DNA of 64,000 bases from GW2011-AR15 sp964512765 (GTDB lineage: Archaea; Nanobdellota; Nanobdellia; Woesearchaeales; GW2011-AR15): assembly GCA_964512765.1 (NCBI GenBank), contig CAZEKF010000009.1, positions 1-64,000 on the forward strand. The letters run 5' to 3'. Each line of letters begins with the position of its first letter. The stretch's first letter is position 1. Both the position numbers and the translations under genes were made by a program. The notes under the pieces are model-generated. The model searched no databases. It worked only from the letters and a program-made list of their open reading frames with translations, and was not told the DNA's origin. Positions 8,128 to 16,238 of this stretch are shown here, one piece after another.

Positions 8128-8171
8128 TAAACTTTTTGGTTTAATAAATAATATTTAAACTTTTTGGTTTA
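8128..8171 (-). promoter_or_regulatory. Twin palindromic operator around the hydG-unit TATA box
   Basis: The palindrome TAAACTTTTTGGTTTA (arms TAAAC/GTTTA) occurs twice without change, at 8128-8143 and 8156-8171, 28 bp apart. Between them lies the minus-strand TATA region TTTAAATATTATTT, about 28 nt before the regulator ATG at 8125. A repressor on these sites would block TBP/TFB and the start site together. Sequence evidence is direct; the identity of the binding protein (most simply the encoded winged-helix protein) is inference. Confidence 0.75.
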
Positions 8172-8216
8172 ATTTTATATTTAGGCTAACTTTATTATTC
8201 TCTGTAAACGAAACAA

Positions 8217-8394
8217 CGAAAATGCAAGACAGCATTTTCGGGCTTTGTTTTTCTAGAAAAACAAAACATTTATAAATAGTAAGTTCCATATATGTAACTC
8301 ATTCGGGGGTGTAACAGTGGTTACACCATCATCATGAAAATGCTAAATATGCATTTTCAGGACGCCAAAAAAGCAAAAAATGCTTTTTTTAGCG
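8217..8394 (+). promoter_or_regulatory. Promoter and hairpin-rich leader of tfe
   Basis: Five inverted repeats sit between the divergent regulator and tfe genes: CGAAAATGC/GCATTTTCG (8217-8240), a 22-bp palindrome (8244-8265), GGTGTAAC/GTTACACC (8308-8327), TGAAAATGC/GCATTTTCA (8335-8359) and an A/T-rich CGC...GCG stem (8363-8394). The first and fourth share GAAAATGC/GCATTTTC. A TATA box TTTATAAATA lies at 8269-8278, so transcription should begin near 8299. The last three hairpins would then fall in a ~115-nt tfe leader, long for an archaeal mRNA. An SD-like GAGGT at 8401-8405 precedes tfe. Confidence 0.65.
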
Positions 8395-8417
8395 TAAAAA
8401 GAGGTAGATCACTATGA
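8334..8417 (+). CDS. Possible 27-codon upstream ORF of tfe
   Basis: An ATG at 8334 opens a 27-codon frame (MKMLNMHFQDAKKAKNAFF...) whose TGA overlaps the tfe ATG as ATGA, the layout of translationally coupled genes. It spans the two downstream leader hairpins, so open hairpins during its translation could control tfe. No strong SD precedes it, and the composition is forced by the inverted repeats, so it may be non-coding. Confidence 0.3.
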   Translation: MKMLNMHFQDAKKAKNAFFSVKRGRSL

Positions 8418-8917
8418 GAATGAGTAAACAATTATTAACAAAAACCACAGAGGAAGCAGTTGGAGAAGACGCTGTTGAACTAGTTTATTATCTTAAAGGT
8501 AAAGAAAACATTTCTGAGTTTAAAATTGCTGAAGATCTTAAAATTGATATACACCAAGTTAGAAATATTCTGTACCGGTTAAATAGTAAACATCTTGCTA
8601 CCTATATCCGTAAGAAGGATAGGCAAAAAGGTTGGTACATTAGTTACTGGACATTGAACGAGAAACGGTTCAAAGAAGTGTACGAACAGCAACAAGTAGA
8701 CAGGCTTGCGAATCTTAAAACTAAACTTGAAAAAGAGCAAGAGTACAGAGAAGGATTATACATATGTCCAAATCTGTGCACAAGAATGAATTTTGAGAGT
8801 GCAATGGAACTGAATTATAAATGTCCTGAATGCGGTAAAATACTTAACCCGCAAGATAATTCAAGAACTATTGAGCATTTGAAAACCATGATTGCTGAAA
8901 TGGAAGCAACTGCTTAA
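8414..8917 (+). CDS. tfe: Transcription initiation factor TFE subunit alpha
   Basis: 167 aa, the normal size for archaeal TFE-alpha, which helps RNA polymerase open promoters together with TBP and TFB. The N-terminal half is a winged helix (VYYLKGKENISEFKIAEDLK ... VRNILYRLNSKHLATYIRKK). A coiled linker leads to a C-terminal zinc ribbon with C-x3-C (CPNLC) and CPECG. An SD-like GAGGT lies 8 nt before the ATG; a second ATG two codons later is an alternative start. The 3' end overlaps the convergent phosphohexomutase gene by 4 bp through TTAA. Confidence 0.93.
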   Translation: MRMSKQLLTKTTEEAVGEDAVELVYYLKGKENISEFKIAEDLKIDIHQVRNILYRLNSKHLATYIRKKDRQKGWYISYWTLNEKRFKEVYEQQQVDRLANLKTKLEKEQEYREGLYICPNLCTRMNFESAMELNYKCPECGKILNPQDNSRTIEHLKTMIAEMEATA

Positions 8918-10239
8918 TTTCTTATTATTTTTAATACTGTTTCCTTTTTTTCTTCCATTAATTCGTTAGTGTTAGCTTCTAGATTTAATCTTAAATACGG
9001 TTCAGTGTTACTAGGACGTACATTAAACCACCAATTATCATAGTTTACAGTCACGCCGTCTAACCAGTGAACATCACCATCACTAAATTTTTCAGCAAGT
9101 TCTTTCATTTTACCTTCTTTATCTTCAACTTTAGAATTAATTTCACCTGACTGTGAATATTTGCGTAATGGTTTAATTAGTTCAGACAATGGTTTGTTTT
9201 CACTTGTCATTAACTCTAACACTTTTAATATTACAAAGAACGGTGCTTCTGCATAATGTTCATCTTCAAGATAAAAATGGCTGCTTAACTCACCCGCAAA
9301 ATAAACACCTTCTTGTTTCATTTGTGCTTTTACTAATGAATGACCAACTTTACACCTGCCAGATACACCACCATATTTATCTACAATTTCTTCAACAATC
9401 CTTGAACATCTAACATCAGCTAATATTTTTTTACCAGGATTATCTTTAAGAATAGCTTCAGCTACCAAAGTGATTATTAAATCACTTGCAACACTATTTC
9501 CTTGTTCATCAATAAAACTGCACCTGTCACCGTCACCGTCAAACGCAATGCCAATATCTGCATTGTTCTTAACAACAACTTCTTGCAGATCTTTAACATT
9601 TTCTTCTTTCAACGGGTTAGCTTCATGGTTTGGAAAAGTACCGTCAAGTTCAGAAAATAAATGTTTAAAGTCACAATCAAGTTTATTAAAAAATTCAGAA
9701 CAAACAGGACCGCCAACAGCGTTTGCTGTGTCAATCACAATCTTAAACTTTTTCAATGGTATTTTCAAATAATCTAATGAGTGCTTAATATAATCATTCA
9801 TTATTTCCAATGATTCAACTTTACCTTTATGTTCAGGCAGTTCATCAGGTAGATTATCAATCATTTTACCGATTTCATAAATACCTGTCTCGCCACCAAT
9901 AGGAACAGCACCTTTTCTAACCATTTTAACACCGTTATACTTTGGCGGGTTATGACTAGCACTTACCATTAAACCACCGTCATACGGATAATTCCATGCA
10001 GAAAAATACATCATAGGAGTTGTAACAATACCTATATCAACAACGTCACATCCTTGGTCAGTTATACCTTTAACAAGTGCTTTGAATAAGCTAGGAGATG
10101 ATACTCTAGCATCTCTACCAACTGTTACTTTATTAGATTTGAACTTTATCACATAAGCTCTGCCAATTCTATAAATAATATCTTCGTTAAGTGTTTCAGG
10201 ATACAATCCTCTTATATCATATGCTTTGAATATACTCAT
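8914..10239 (-). CDS. manB: Phosphomannomutase/phosphoglucomutase
   Basis: 441 aa from the chosen start. Interconverts hexose-6- and hexose-1-phosphates, feeding NDP-sugar synthesis. Family motifs in order: KAYDIRGLYP near the start, phosphoserine loop MVSASHNPPKYNG (~residue 100), metal loop DGDGDRC (~245), sugar loop GELSSHFYLED (~325) and phosphate-binding RPSNTEPYLRL near the end. I take ATG 10239, not the TTG 15 nt upstream, because GGAGGGG lies just before it and the ATG overlaps the upstream stop as ATGA. Coupled to the nucleotidyltransferase at 10236-10928. Glucose versus mannose preference cannot be decided. Confidence 0.92.
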   Translation of the reverse strand: MSIFKAYDIRGLYPETLNEDIIYRIGRAYVIKFKSNKVTVGRDARVSSPSLFKALVKGITDQGCDVVDIGIVTTPMMYFSAWNYPYDGGLMVSASHNPPKYNGVKMVRKGAVPIGGETGIYEIGKMIDNLPDELPEHKGKVESLEIMNDYIKHSLDYLKIPLKKFKIVIDTANAVGGPVCSEFFNKLDCDFKHLFSELDGTFPNHEANPLKEENVKDLQEVVVKNNADIGIAFDGDGDRCSFIDEQGNSVASDLIITLVAEAILKDNPGKKILADVRCSRIVEEIVDKYGGVSGRCKVGHSLVKAQMKQEGVYFAGELSSHFYLEDEHYAEAPFFVILKVLELMTSENKPLSELIKPLRKYSQSGEINSKVEDKEGKMKELAEKFSDGDVHWLDGVTVNYDNWWFNVRPSNTEPYLRLNLEANTNELMEEKKETVLKIIRN

Positions 10240-10928
10240 AATAATCCCCTCCAATTTTTAATTGCATTTTCATATCGTTCAGGCGTACCAGTGTCAAACC
10301 ATTGGCCTGTAAAAATGTATCCGTATAATTTGTTTTGTTCAGCTAGCTTAGGAAAAACGTCTTGTTCATACATTGAAAAACCACCAGGAATAACCTCAAT
10401 CACATCCGGTTCCCAAATTGATAAACCTGAATTAATATAATTACTTGGTGGCATAGAAGGCTTTTCAACAAATTCTAAGATTTTACTATCTTGCATCTTT
10501 GCAACACCGTAAGCTGAAGGGTTATTAACAGACGTCAGTGCAACTGTTACCAATGCTTTTGTTTTTTTGTGAAATTGTAACATTTCATTGAGGTCAATAT
10601 CCTTTAATTCATCGCCGTTTGTAACAATAAATGTTTCTTTCAAATGTTCAGATGCAAGTTTAATAGCGCCTGCACTTCCCAACGCAGTATCTTCAATAAC
10701 GTACGTAATCTTAACACCGAATTTAGAACCGTCTCCAAAATATTTTTTGATCTGATCTGCCTTGTACCCAATTGAAAAAATTAAATCTGTTATATTATAT
10801 TTTTTAAACAACTCAAATAAATGTTCAGGAACAGTTTTTCCTTGCACAGGTAACAAAGCTTTTGGAATTTCATAAGTAACAGGCCTGAACCGTGTACCTT
10901 TTCCGCCTAATAATAAAACAGCTTTCAT
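10236..10928 (-). CDS. Sugar-1-phosphate nucleotidyltransferase (GMP-type)
   Basis: 230 aa, lacking any C-terminal beta-helix. Motifs: MKAVLLLGGKGTRFRPVT with PKALLPVQGK (NTP loop and catalytic Lys), TNGDELKDID (metal Asp), FVEKP and a final WFDTGTPERY. It resembles short archaeal mannose-1-phosphate guanylyltransferase or glucose-1-phosphate nucleotidyltransferases. Its stop overlaps the phosphohexomutase start by 4 bp, so the pair converts hexose-6-phosphate to NDP-hexose for glycan synthesis. A TATA-like tract near 10945 separates it from the divergent gene at 11047. Confidence 0.9.
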   Translation of the reverse strand: MKAVLLLGGKGTRFRPVTYEIPKALLPVQGKTVPEHLFELFKKYNITDLIFSIGYKADQIKKYFGDGSKFGVKITYVIEDTALGSAGAIKLASEHLKETFIVTNGDELKDIDLNEMLQFHKKTKALVTVALTSVNNPSAYGVAKMQDSKILEFVEKPSMPPSNYINSGLSIWEPDVIEVIPGGFSMYEQDVFPKLAEQNKLYGYIFTGQWFDTGTPERYENAIKNWRGLL

Positions 10929-11017
10929 TTAAAGAATATAACATCAGTCTATGATATTTAAATATTATGAAAGTGTGATTATATATGATAGTTTTGTAAG
11001 ACTATTAATGATAAATC

Positions 11018-11026
11018 TTAAATATA
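11018..11026 (+). promoter_or_regulatory. TATA box, leaderless promoter
   Basis: TTAAATATA is centred 25 nt before the ATG at 11047, the archaeal distance for transcription starting at or next to the start codon. It argues against the in-frame ATG at 10951, which lies upstream of this box. Confidence 0.6.
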
Positions 11027-11046
11027 GTTTATTTTTACCCGCAGTT

Positions 11047-12432
11047 ATGACTTCAAATCTTGATAAAAAAGTTAGTGCAATAATTGCATCTACAGAACCA
11101 ACTACTGCTAGAAGTTCATTACTATATTATATTGAAGATATGATTAGAAAATTAAATGCTGATGAAGTTAATATCCATACCTTAGTTCCAGTGAATCTTT
11201 TTCAGTATTTTATTGAAGAAACTTCTCCTGATAGAGTGTATCTTGACCAAGGTTTGAACGCAGTGCTAAAATATTTCTCATCAAGAAGCTGTGGATTACT
11301 TACTCCTACAGTAGATGGAACACCTGCATATCAAATACCTGACCCAGTTCAAGTTAGATTGCATAGGAATAATCTAGACATGGCTTTGATTATGGAAGCT
11401 ATTAATAAGAGTACTATAGAAGTAGATCCTAACCTCACACCAAATCATGCAGCTCTTGAATACATGTTTCTAGTATGGAACTTTGGTGTAAAACAAGGTA
11501 CAATGATTCCAGAGAAACACATAGCAAGATATATTGTAGCGAAAAAAGAAGTTTCTTATCAAGAAGCATTAGAATTATGTAAAGAAATAGAGCTTGAGAA
11601 AAGAAATATTAGTGAAGAGAACTTAGGATATCCATTACAAAGTTATAATCAAATGTTAAATATGCTAATTAGATTAGAAGAAACAGGCGCTGTAAGGGAG
11701 ACAGATTGTATAATTCAAGATTCAGCTGATTCAGATCATGCAGAACAAGATCCTGTTCCTGAACCAGATACAATATTAAAAAGAATAACATATCAAGACG
11801 ATGAGCAAACTATAGTAGATGATCAGTTAAAGGGATTAATAGAAGAATACCTAAAGACTCACAATTATTTCACAATCCAAGACATAGGTAACTGGATATT
11901 GTCTCAGGATAGAGAAAAAGGTAAATTGGAGATTCCTGAACCTAAACATGTGCTTGATCGTCTTCCTCAAGCAATCAGTTCATGTGAGAGTATCAAAAAA
12001 TCGTATCAAGTGGGAGTGTCAAGTTGTGAAATAGATAGAAGAAGTTATGCTTATTTTAGAAAAGATTCAAAACAAGATCATCTAGAACTTGAGTATGCTC
12101 TTACGTTATCTGTACTTGTTAGAATGGCAGTTTCTGATCAAGGAACTTTTTCAGATGAAGAGGTAGATTCATTAATTTTGTCAACAGAACTATTTCAGCC
12201 AACAAACGGTTACAATCAGAAACCAGAACAACCAGAACTTGGTGCAATTATAATTAAAGGAGAACATTCTTTAACAGGATATACAGAGACAATTTTGTCC
12301 AGTTTAAAAGCTAATAAATTAGTTAAAGTAAGAAAACAGATGTTTTCATTAACAGAACTTGGGAAAAATTTGTGTGTGGCTTATAAACCAGGAAACTCTT
12401 GGAGCACACCTCTTCATTCATTTCTTGAATAA
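11047..12432 (+). CDS. Hypothetical protein, 461 aa
   Basis: No family recognised. It is soluble, acidic and largely helical, with Gln/Glu-rich linkers. The middle (residues ~245-265 from this start) is a low-complexity acidic hinge (SADSDHAEQDPVPEPD), separating an N-terminal helical half from a C-terminal half with possible winged-helix elements (LEYALTLSVLVRMAVSDQG and SLKANKLVKVRKQMFSLTEL at the end, shaped like a recognition helix plus wing). A DNA- or RNA-binding role is only a suggestion. The start at MTSNLDKK is chosen because of the TATA box 25 nt before it. Confidence 0.7.
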   Translation: MTSNLDKKVSAIIASTEPTTARSSLLYYIEDMIRKLNADEVNIHTLVPVNLFQYFIEETSPDRVYLDQGLNAVLKYFSSRSCGLLTPTVDGTPAYQIPDPVQVRLHRNNLDMALIMEAINKSTIEVDPNLTPNHAALEYMFLVWNFGVKQGTMIPEKHIARYIVAKKEVSYQEALELCKEIELEKRNISEENLGYPLQSYNQMLNMLIRLEETGAVRETDCIIQDSADSDHAEQDPVPEPDTILKRITYQDDEQTIVDDQLKGLIEEYLKTHNYFTIQDIGNWILSQDREKGKLEIPEPKHVLDRLPQAISSCESIKKSYQVGVSSCEIDRRSYAYFRKDSKQDHLELEYALTLSVLVRMAVSDQGTFSDEEVDSLILSTELFQPTNGYNQKPEQPELGAIIIKGEHSLTGYTETILSSLKANKLVKVRKQMFSLTELGKNLCVAYKPGNSWSTPLHSFLE

Positions 12433-12510
12433 ATATTAAGATACTACTTTTTCCCACTTTAACAACTTTTAAATATGAATATTGTAATTAAAAAATAATG
12501 GGTGGTTTTT

Positions 12511-13488
12511 TTGGATAGAAATTTAGCACTTGATTTTGTTAGGGTTACTGAAGCAGCTGCACTTGCGTCTGCGCGTTGGGTTGGCAAAGGTGACAAACAT
12601 AAAGCAGATCAGGCAGCGACTGAACTAATGCGGCACACGTTTAACAAGCTAGATATTAACGGCAAGATCGTCATAGGTGAAGGTGAACGTGATAAAGCAC
12701 CTATGCTATTCATTGGCGAAAAAATTGGTTCTGGAAAAGGACTTGAAATGGACGTTGCAGTTGACCCATTGGAATGCACAAATAGTGTTGCGTACGGAAG
12801 ACCAAATGCAATGGCAGTATTAGCAACATCTCCGAAAGGAACAATGTTACACGCTCCAGACACGTACATGGACAAGATAGCTGTTTCCAGTGAACCAAAA
12901 GATCAAGTTTCTATTGACGCAGAGGTTGAATATAATTTAACTAATTTAGCAAAAGCACTTGATAAAAAAGTTAAAGATTTAACAGTCATGGTTCTTGATA
13001 GGGATAGGCATAACAAGTTAATTAATGACATAAGAAAATGCGACGCGCGTATAATCTTAATTAGTGACGGTGACGTTGCAGGTGCAATCGCTCCCTCAAT
13101 ACCAGAATCAGGCGTTGACATTTTAATGGGCATAGGCGCAGCACCTGAAGGAGTTTTAGCAGCGTCAGCGTTAGCATGTTTGGACGGTTACATGGAAGCA
13201 AAGTTTAAGTTTAGAAGTGATGAAGATGAAAATAGAGCAAAGGAGATGGGAGTAATTTCAGACAAGGTATATAAAATAAAAGACATGGTAGACCCAGGCA
13301 AAGCAACGTTTGCAGCAACAGGCGTGACAGATGGTCCAATTTTAAAAGGTGTACAGTTCACAAAAGAAGGTGCTATTACACATTCAATTGTTATGCGATC
13401 AAAATCACGAACTAAAAGGTTTTTAGAAACGCATCATGCGTTTGATGATGAACCTACGTATTATGAAAAACATAGTTTTAAGAAATAA
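12511..13488 (+). CDS. glpX: Fructose-1,6-bisphosphatase class II (GlpX)
   Basis: Hydrolyses fructose-1,6-bisphosphate in gluconeogenesis. 325 aa, normal for GlpX. Recognisable segments are VTEAAALASARWVGKGDKH, the metal site IGEGERDKAPML, DVAVDPLECTN (catalytic Asp-Pro-Leu-Glu) and VLDRDRH, ending with GVTDGP. Most archaea use a different bifunctional FBP aldolase/phosphatase, so GlpX paired with a class II aldolase is a bacterial-style route. I take TTG 12511 as the start because GGTGGT at 12501-12506 precedes it by 4 nt; the GTG at 12502 lies inside the SD. First gene of glpX-fba-gap-orf58-lspA. Confidence 0.93.
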   Translation: MDRNLALDFVRVTEAAALASARWVGKGDKHKADQAATELMRHTFNKLDINGKIVIGEGERDKAPMLFIGEKIGSGKGLEMDVAVDPLECTNSVAYGRPNAMAVLATSPKGTMLHAPDTYMDKIAVSSEPKDQVSIDAEVEYNLTNLAKALDKKVKDLTVMVLDRDRHNKLINDIRKCDARIILISDGDVAGAIAPSIPESGVDILMGIGAAPEGVLAASALACLDGYMEAKFKFRSDEDENRAKEMGVISDKVYKIKDMVDPGKATFAATGVTDGPILKGVQFTKEGAITHSIVMRSKSRTKRFLETHHAFDDEPTYYEKHSFKK

Positions 13489-13509
13489 ATGTTTGAGGTG
13501 AACAAAAAA

Positions 13510-14628
13510 ATGTCAGACCCAATTCCAGGAAATAAAATATTTAATGCATTGCACGACCATCCAACAATTGTCATGGCGTGCAACACAAGAGTTACAAAAG
13601 GTATTGCTAAAGGTATCTTTAAAGCAGCTAAAGAACTTGACGCACCAGTGTTAATTGAACTTGCAAAATCTGAATGTAACATGAACATTGGTTATACAGG
13701 GTATACGCCTGTCACGTTTGCTAAAGCTATCAAACAAATTGCAGGTGATGTTGGCCATGATGTCTGGGCATTGCACGCTGATCATATAGGTATTAAAAAA
13801 GGTACAGATGACGAACTTGAAGAAATAAAAGCTTTGGTTAAAGCACAGATTGAATCAGGATTTACAAGCTTTGCAATTGACGCTTCGCATTTATTTGACA
13901 TGAACGGTGAAACTGAAAAAGAACAGTTAAAAGATAACATAAGATGTACAACTATTATCGCGAAGTATATTGAAGAAAATAGTAAAACAGAGTTTGGTCT
14001 TGAAGTTGAAGTTGGCGAAATTGGTAAAAAAGACTCAGAAGGAAATGTTGTAACAAGTCCTGAGGAAGCAGTTGCTTTTATTACAGAACTTAATATGAAT
14101 AATGTGCATCCGCAAGTATTAGCGATTGCTAATGGTTCTAGTCATGGTAATATTTACGATGATGAAGGTAACCCAATTGAACAAGTATCAATTGACATTC
14201 CAAGAACAAAACAAGTTGTCCAGGCATTAAAAGATAATGGGTTTAATGTTAGAGTTGCACAGCATGGAATAACAGGTACGCCGATTGATTTAATCTATGA
14301 AAAGTTTCCGCACGGTGACATTATTAAAGGTAACGTAGGAACCTATTGGCAGAACATATTTTTTGACGTGTTACAAAAACATAACTCTGACTTGTACAAT
14401 GAAATTTATGACTGGGTCATGGAAAATCATAGAAAGCCAGAGATGAAAGAGGTTCAAGTGTTTGGTAAATATGCTAAGTTTGCATTGAAAGAATTTTTTG
14501 ATGAAATCTATGCAATGTCTCCAGAAATGGAACAAGCATTAGAAAATGAAGCTTACACACACGCTAAGAAATTCTTTAAAGCGTTTAAGTCAGAAGGATA
14601 CGCTTCTAAAGTAAGAGAATTATTGTAA
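13510..14628 (+). CDS. fba: Class II fructose-bisphosphate aldolase
   Basis: 372 aa. Reversibly joins dihydroxyacetone phosphate and glyceraldehyde-3-phosphate using zinc. Zinc/catalytic motifs visible are ALHADHIG (His/Asp), VEVGEIG, NGSSHGN and VAQHGITGTP (His ligands), and GNVGTYWQN near the C terminus. The start at ATG 13510 follows GAGGTG (13495-13500) by 9 nt; an ATG 21 nt earlier has no SD. It lies 21 nt after glpX and 14 nt before gap, consistent with one mRNA for triose/hexose interconversion. Confidence 0.93.
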   Translation: MSDPIPGNKIFNALHDHPTIVMACNTRVTKGIAKGIFKAAKELDAPVLIELAKSECNMNIGYTGYTPVTFAKAIKQIAGDVGHDVWALHADHIGIKKGTDDELEEIKALVKAQIESGFTSFAIDASHLFDMNGETEKEQLKDNIRCTTIIAKYIEENSKTEFGLEVEVGEIGKKDSEGNVVTSPEEAVAFITELNMNNVHPQVLAIANGSSHGNIYDDEGNPIEQVSIDIPRTKQVVQALKDNGFNVRVAQHGITGTPIDLIYEKFPHGDIIKGNVGTYWQNIFFDVLQKHNSDLYNEIYDWVMENHRKPEMKEVQVFGKYAKFALKEFFDEIYAMSPEMEQALENEAYTHAKKFFKAFKSEGYASKVRELL

Positions 14629-14642
14629 AAAGGTGATGAAAA

Positions 14643-15653
14643 ATAGAAAAAATTAAAGTTGCAATAAATGGTTATGGTACAATAGGCAAACGGATTGCAG
14701 ACGCTGTTTTACTACAAGAAGACATGGAATTAGTAGGTGTAACAGGACGGTCGTATAATTACAGATTAGAACTTTGCCAAGTACAGGGAATAGACGTGTA
14801 TTCTTTAGACGACGGTGTTCAATTAGAAAAAAACGGTATTAAACTTAAAGGTAATGTCCGTGATTTGTTAAAAAAAGTTGATATTGTAGTTGACTGTGCA
14901 CCTAAACCTTTTGGTAAAGAAAACATAGATAAATTGTACAAACCATTAGGCGTAAAGGCTATTTTGCAAGGCGGTGAAAAAGGTAGTGCTGTTGAAAAAT
15001 CGTTTGTTTCACAGTGTAACTATGAAGATGTTTTAGATATAGATTATGTAAGAGTTGTAAGTTGTAACACAACAGGTCTTTGCAGGTCAATACACGCACT
15101 GGATCAAGCGTTTGGTATTATGAAAGCACGAGCAACTTTAATAAGGAGGGGCGGTGACCCGCCTAATGTGAAAAGAGGACCTATTAATGCAATCATACCA
15201 AGTTTTGAACTGCCGAGTCATCATGGACCAGATGTTAGAACTGTTTTACCAGAAATGGAAGTTTTTACAACTGCTGTTATTGTACCGACAACATTAATGC
15301 ACATGCACAATTTGAGCGTTGTTTTGAAACAAAATGCAGATGTGAAGGAAATTATTGACGTGTTTAAAAAAACTACACGAATCAGAGTAATTAAAAAAGA
15401 TCAACAATTAAATTCAACTGCTGAGTTAATGGAACTGGCACGTGATCTTGGATACAAAAGATCCGACATGAATGAGTTATGTGTCTGGGAAGAAGGTATA
15501 GGTAAACATGACGGTGAACTATTTTTTCCGCAAGCTGTTCACCAGGAATCTATTGTTGTTCCTGAAACTGTTGATTGTATCAGGGCAATGCTGGGAACTA
15601 TGAGTAGAGAAAATTCTATTAAAAAAACTAACAGGAGTTTGAACATACAATGA
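14643..15653 (+). CDS. gap: Glyceraldehyde-3-phosphate dehydrogenase, archaeal type, AUA start
   Basis: Phosphorylating NAD(P)-dependent enzyme of glycolysis/gluconeogenesis, archaeal class: IKVAINGYGTIGKRIADAV (Rossmann GxGxxG) and catalytic Cys in VVSCNTTGLCR. The Rossmann fold lies upstream of the first in-frame ATG (14724), so translation must begin earlier. In frame, a TGA at 14637-14639 leaves only AAA ATA GAA AAA ATT before the fold. GGTGAT at 14632-14637 lies exactly 5 nt before ATA (14643-14645), the same spacing as SD-ATG pairs elsewhere here. Removing one A from the five-A run would instead open an ATG frame, so a sequencing indel is the rival explanation. 336 aa. Confidence 0.9.
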   Translation: MEKIKVAINGYGTIGKRIADAVLLQEDMELVGVTGRSYNYRLELCQVQGIDVYSLDDGVQLEKNGIKLKGNVRDLLKKVDIVVDCAPKPFGKENIDKLYKPLGVKAILQGGEKGSAVEKSFVSQCNYEDVLDIDYVRVVSCNTTGLCRSIHALDQAFGIMKARATLIRRGGDPPNVKRGPINAIIPSFELPSHHGPDVRTVLPEMEVFTTAVIVPTTLMHMHNLSVVLKQNADVKEIIDVFKKTTRIRVIKKDQQLNSTAELMELARDLGYKRSDMNELCVWEEGIGKHDGELFFPQAVHQESIVVPETVDCIRAMLGTMSRENSIKKTNRSLNIQ

Positions 15654-15826
15654 AAAAGTATTACGTGTGCGTGTGTTTAGAATGTAACAAACCAATTATT
15701 TACACAGTTGACTTTTTAGTTAAAGAAAACAAGTGTTGTCTGGAATTTAAAAACCATAAAATACTGAAAACATTTAATGATGAAAACGAAGCAAAAAAGT
15801 TTCTTGAACTACACGAGACAGACTAG
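15650..15826 (+). CDS. Small Cys-rich protein, 58 aa
   Basis: Begins MKKYYVCVCLECNKPIIYTV and ends LELHETD. Cys at 7, 9 and 12 and a CC pair near residues 29-30 suggest a small metal site, although the spacing is not a standard zinc ribbon. Its ATG overlaps the gap stop as ATGA, so it is coupled to gap translation, which supports it being real. Its 3' end overlaps the proposed lspA start by 50 nt in another frame. Function unknown. Confidence 0.65.
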   Translation: MKKYYVCVCLECNKPIIYTVDFLVKENKCCLEFKNHKILKTFNDENEAKKFLELHETD

Positions 15827-16235
15827 CATTATAGTGTTTGTTTTGATTGTAATTCTTGATCAAATTAGCAAGTACTGGATACGTACAAATATTTTTCTTA
15901 ATAATTCAATGGTTATTATAAAACCAATTCTATCATTCACTTATGTAAGAAACACAGGCGTGTCATTTGGACTGTTCAAAGGATACAACTGGATTTTTAC
16001 ATTGATTTTGATACTTGCATTAATATACTTTGTTTTTCTGTTTTTTAAAGAAAAACAATACAGGTTAATTTATTCTATTATTTGTGCTGGTATTGTTGGA
16101 AATTTAATTGATAGATTATTTTTAGGCTATGTGGTAGATTTTGTTAACTTTCACCTATGGCCAATATTTAACATTGCAGATAGTGCTATTTTTATTGGAA
16201 TATTATGGTTGATTGTTTTGGAATATAAGAAATAA
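15777..16235 (+). CDS. lspA: Lipoprotein signal peptidase II (LspA)
   Basis: 152 aa with four transmembrane segments (approximately residues 15-33, 68-90, 96-113 and 130-148). It contains the five conserved LspA boxes: DQISKYW (28-34), YVRNTGVSFG (56-65), GIVGNLIDRL (105-114), VVDFVNF (119-125) and FNIADSAI (131-138). The catalytic aspartates are D112 and D135. The enzyme removes signal peptides from diacylglyceryl-modified lipoproteins in bacteria. LspA is rare in archaea, and no prolipoprotein with a lipobox was noticed in the window. ATG 15777 (or the next codon, 15780) is chosen as the first start. Last gene of the glpX operon. Confidence 0.9.
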   Translation: MMKTKQKSFLNYTRQTSIIVFVLIVILDQISKYWIRTNIFLNNSMVIIKPILSFTYVRNTGVSFGLFKGYNWIFTLILILALIYFVFLFFKEKQYRLIYSIICAGIVGNLIDRLFLGYVVDFVNFHLWPIFNIADSAIFIGILWLIVLEYKK

Positions 16236-16238
16236 TGA

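Noticed and set aside
10951..11046. Upstream ATG extension of the 461-aa orphan
   Set aside because: The TATA box at 11018-11026 lies downstream of that ATG, and the extension has no SD.
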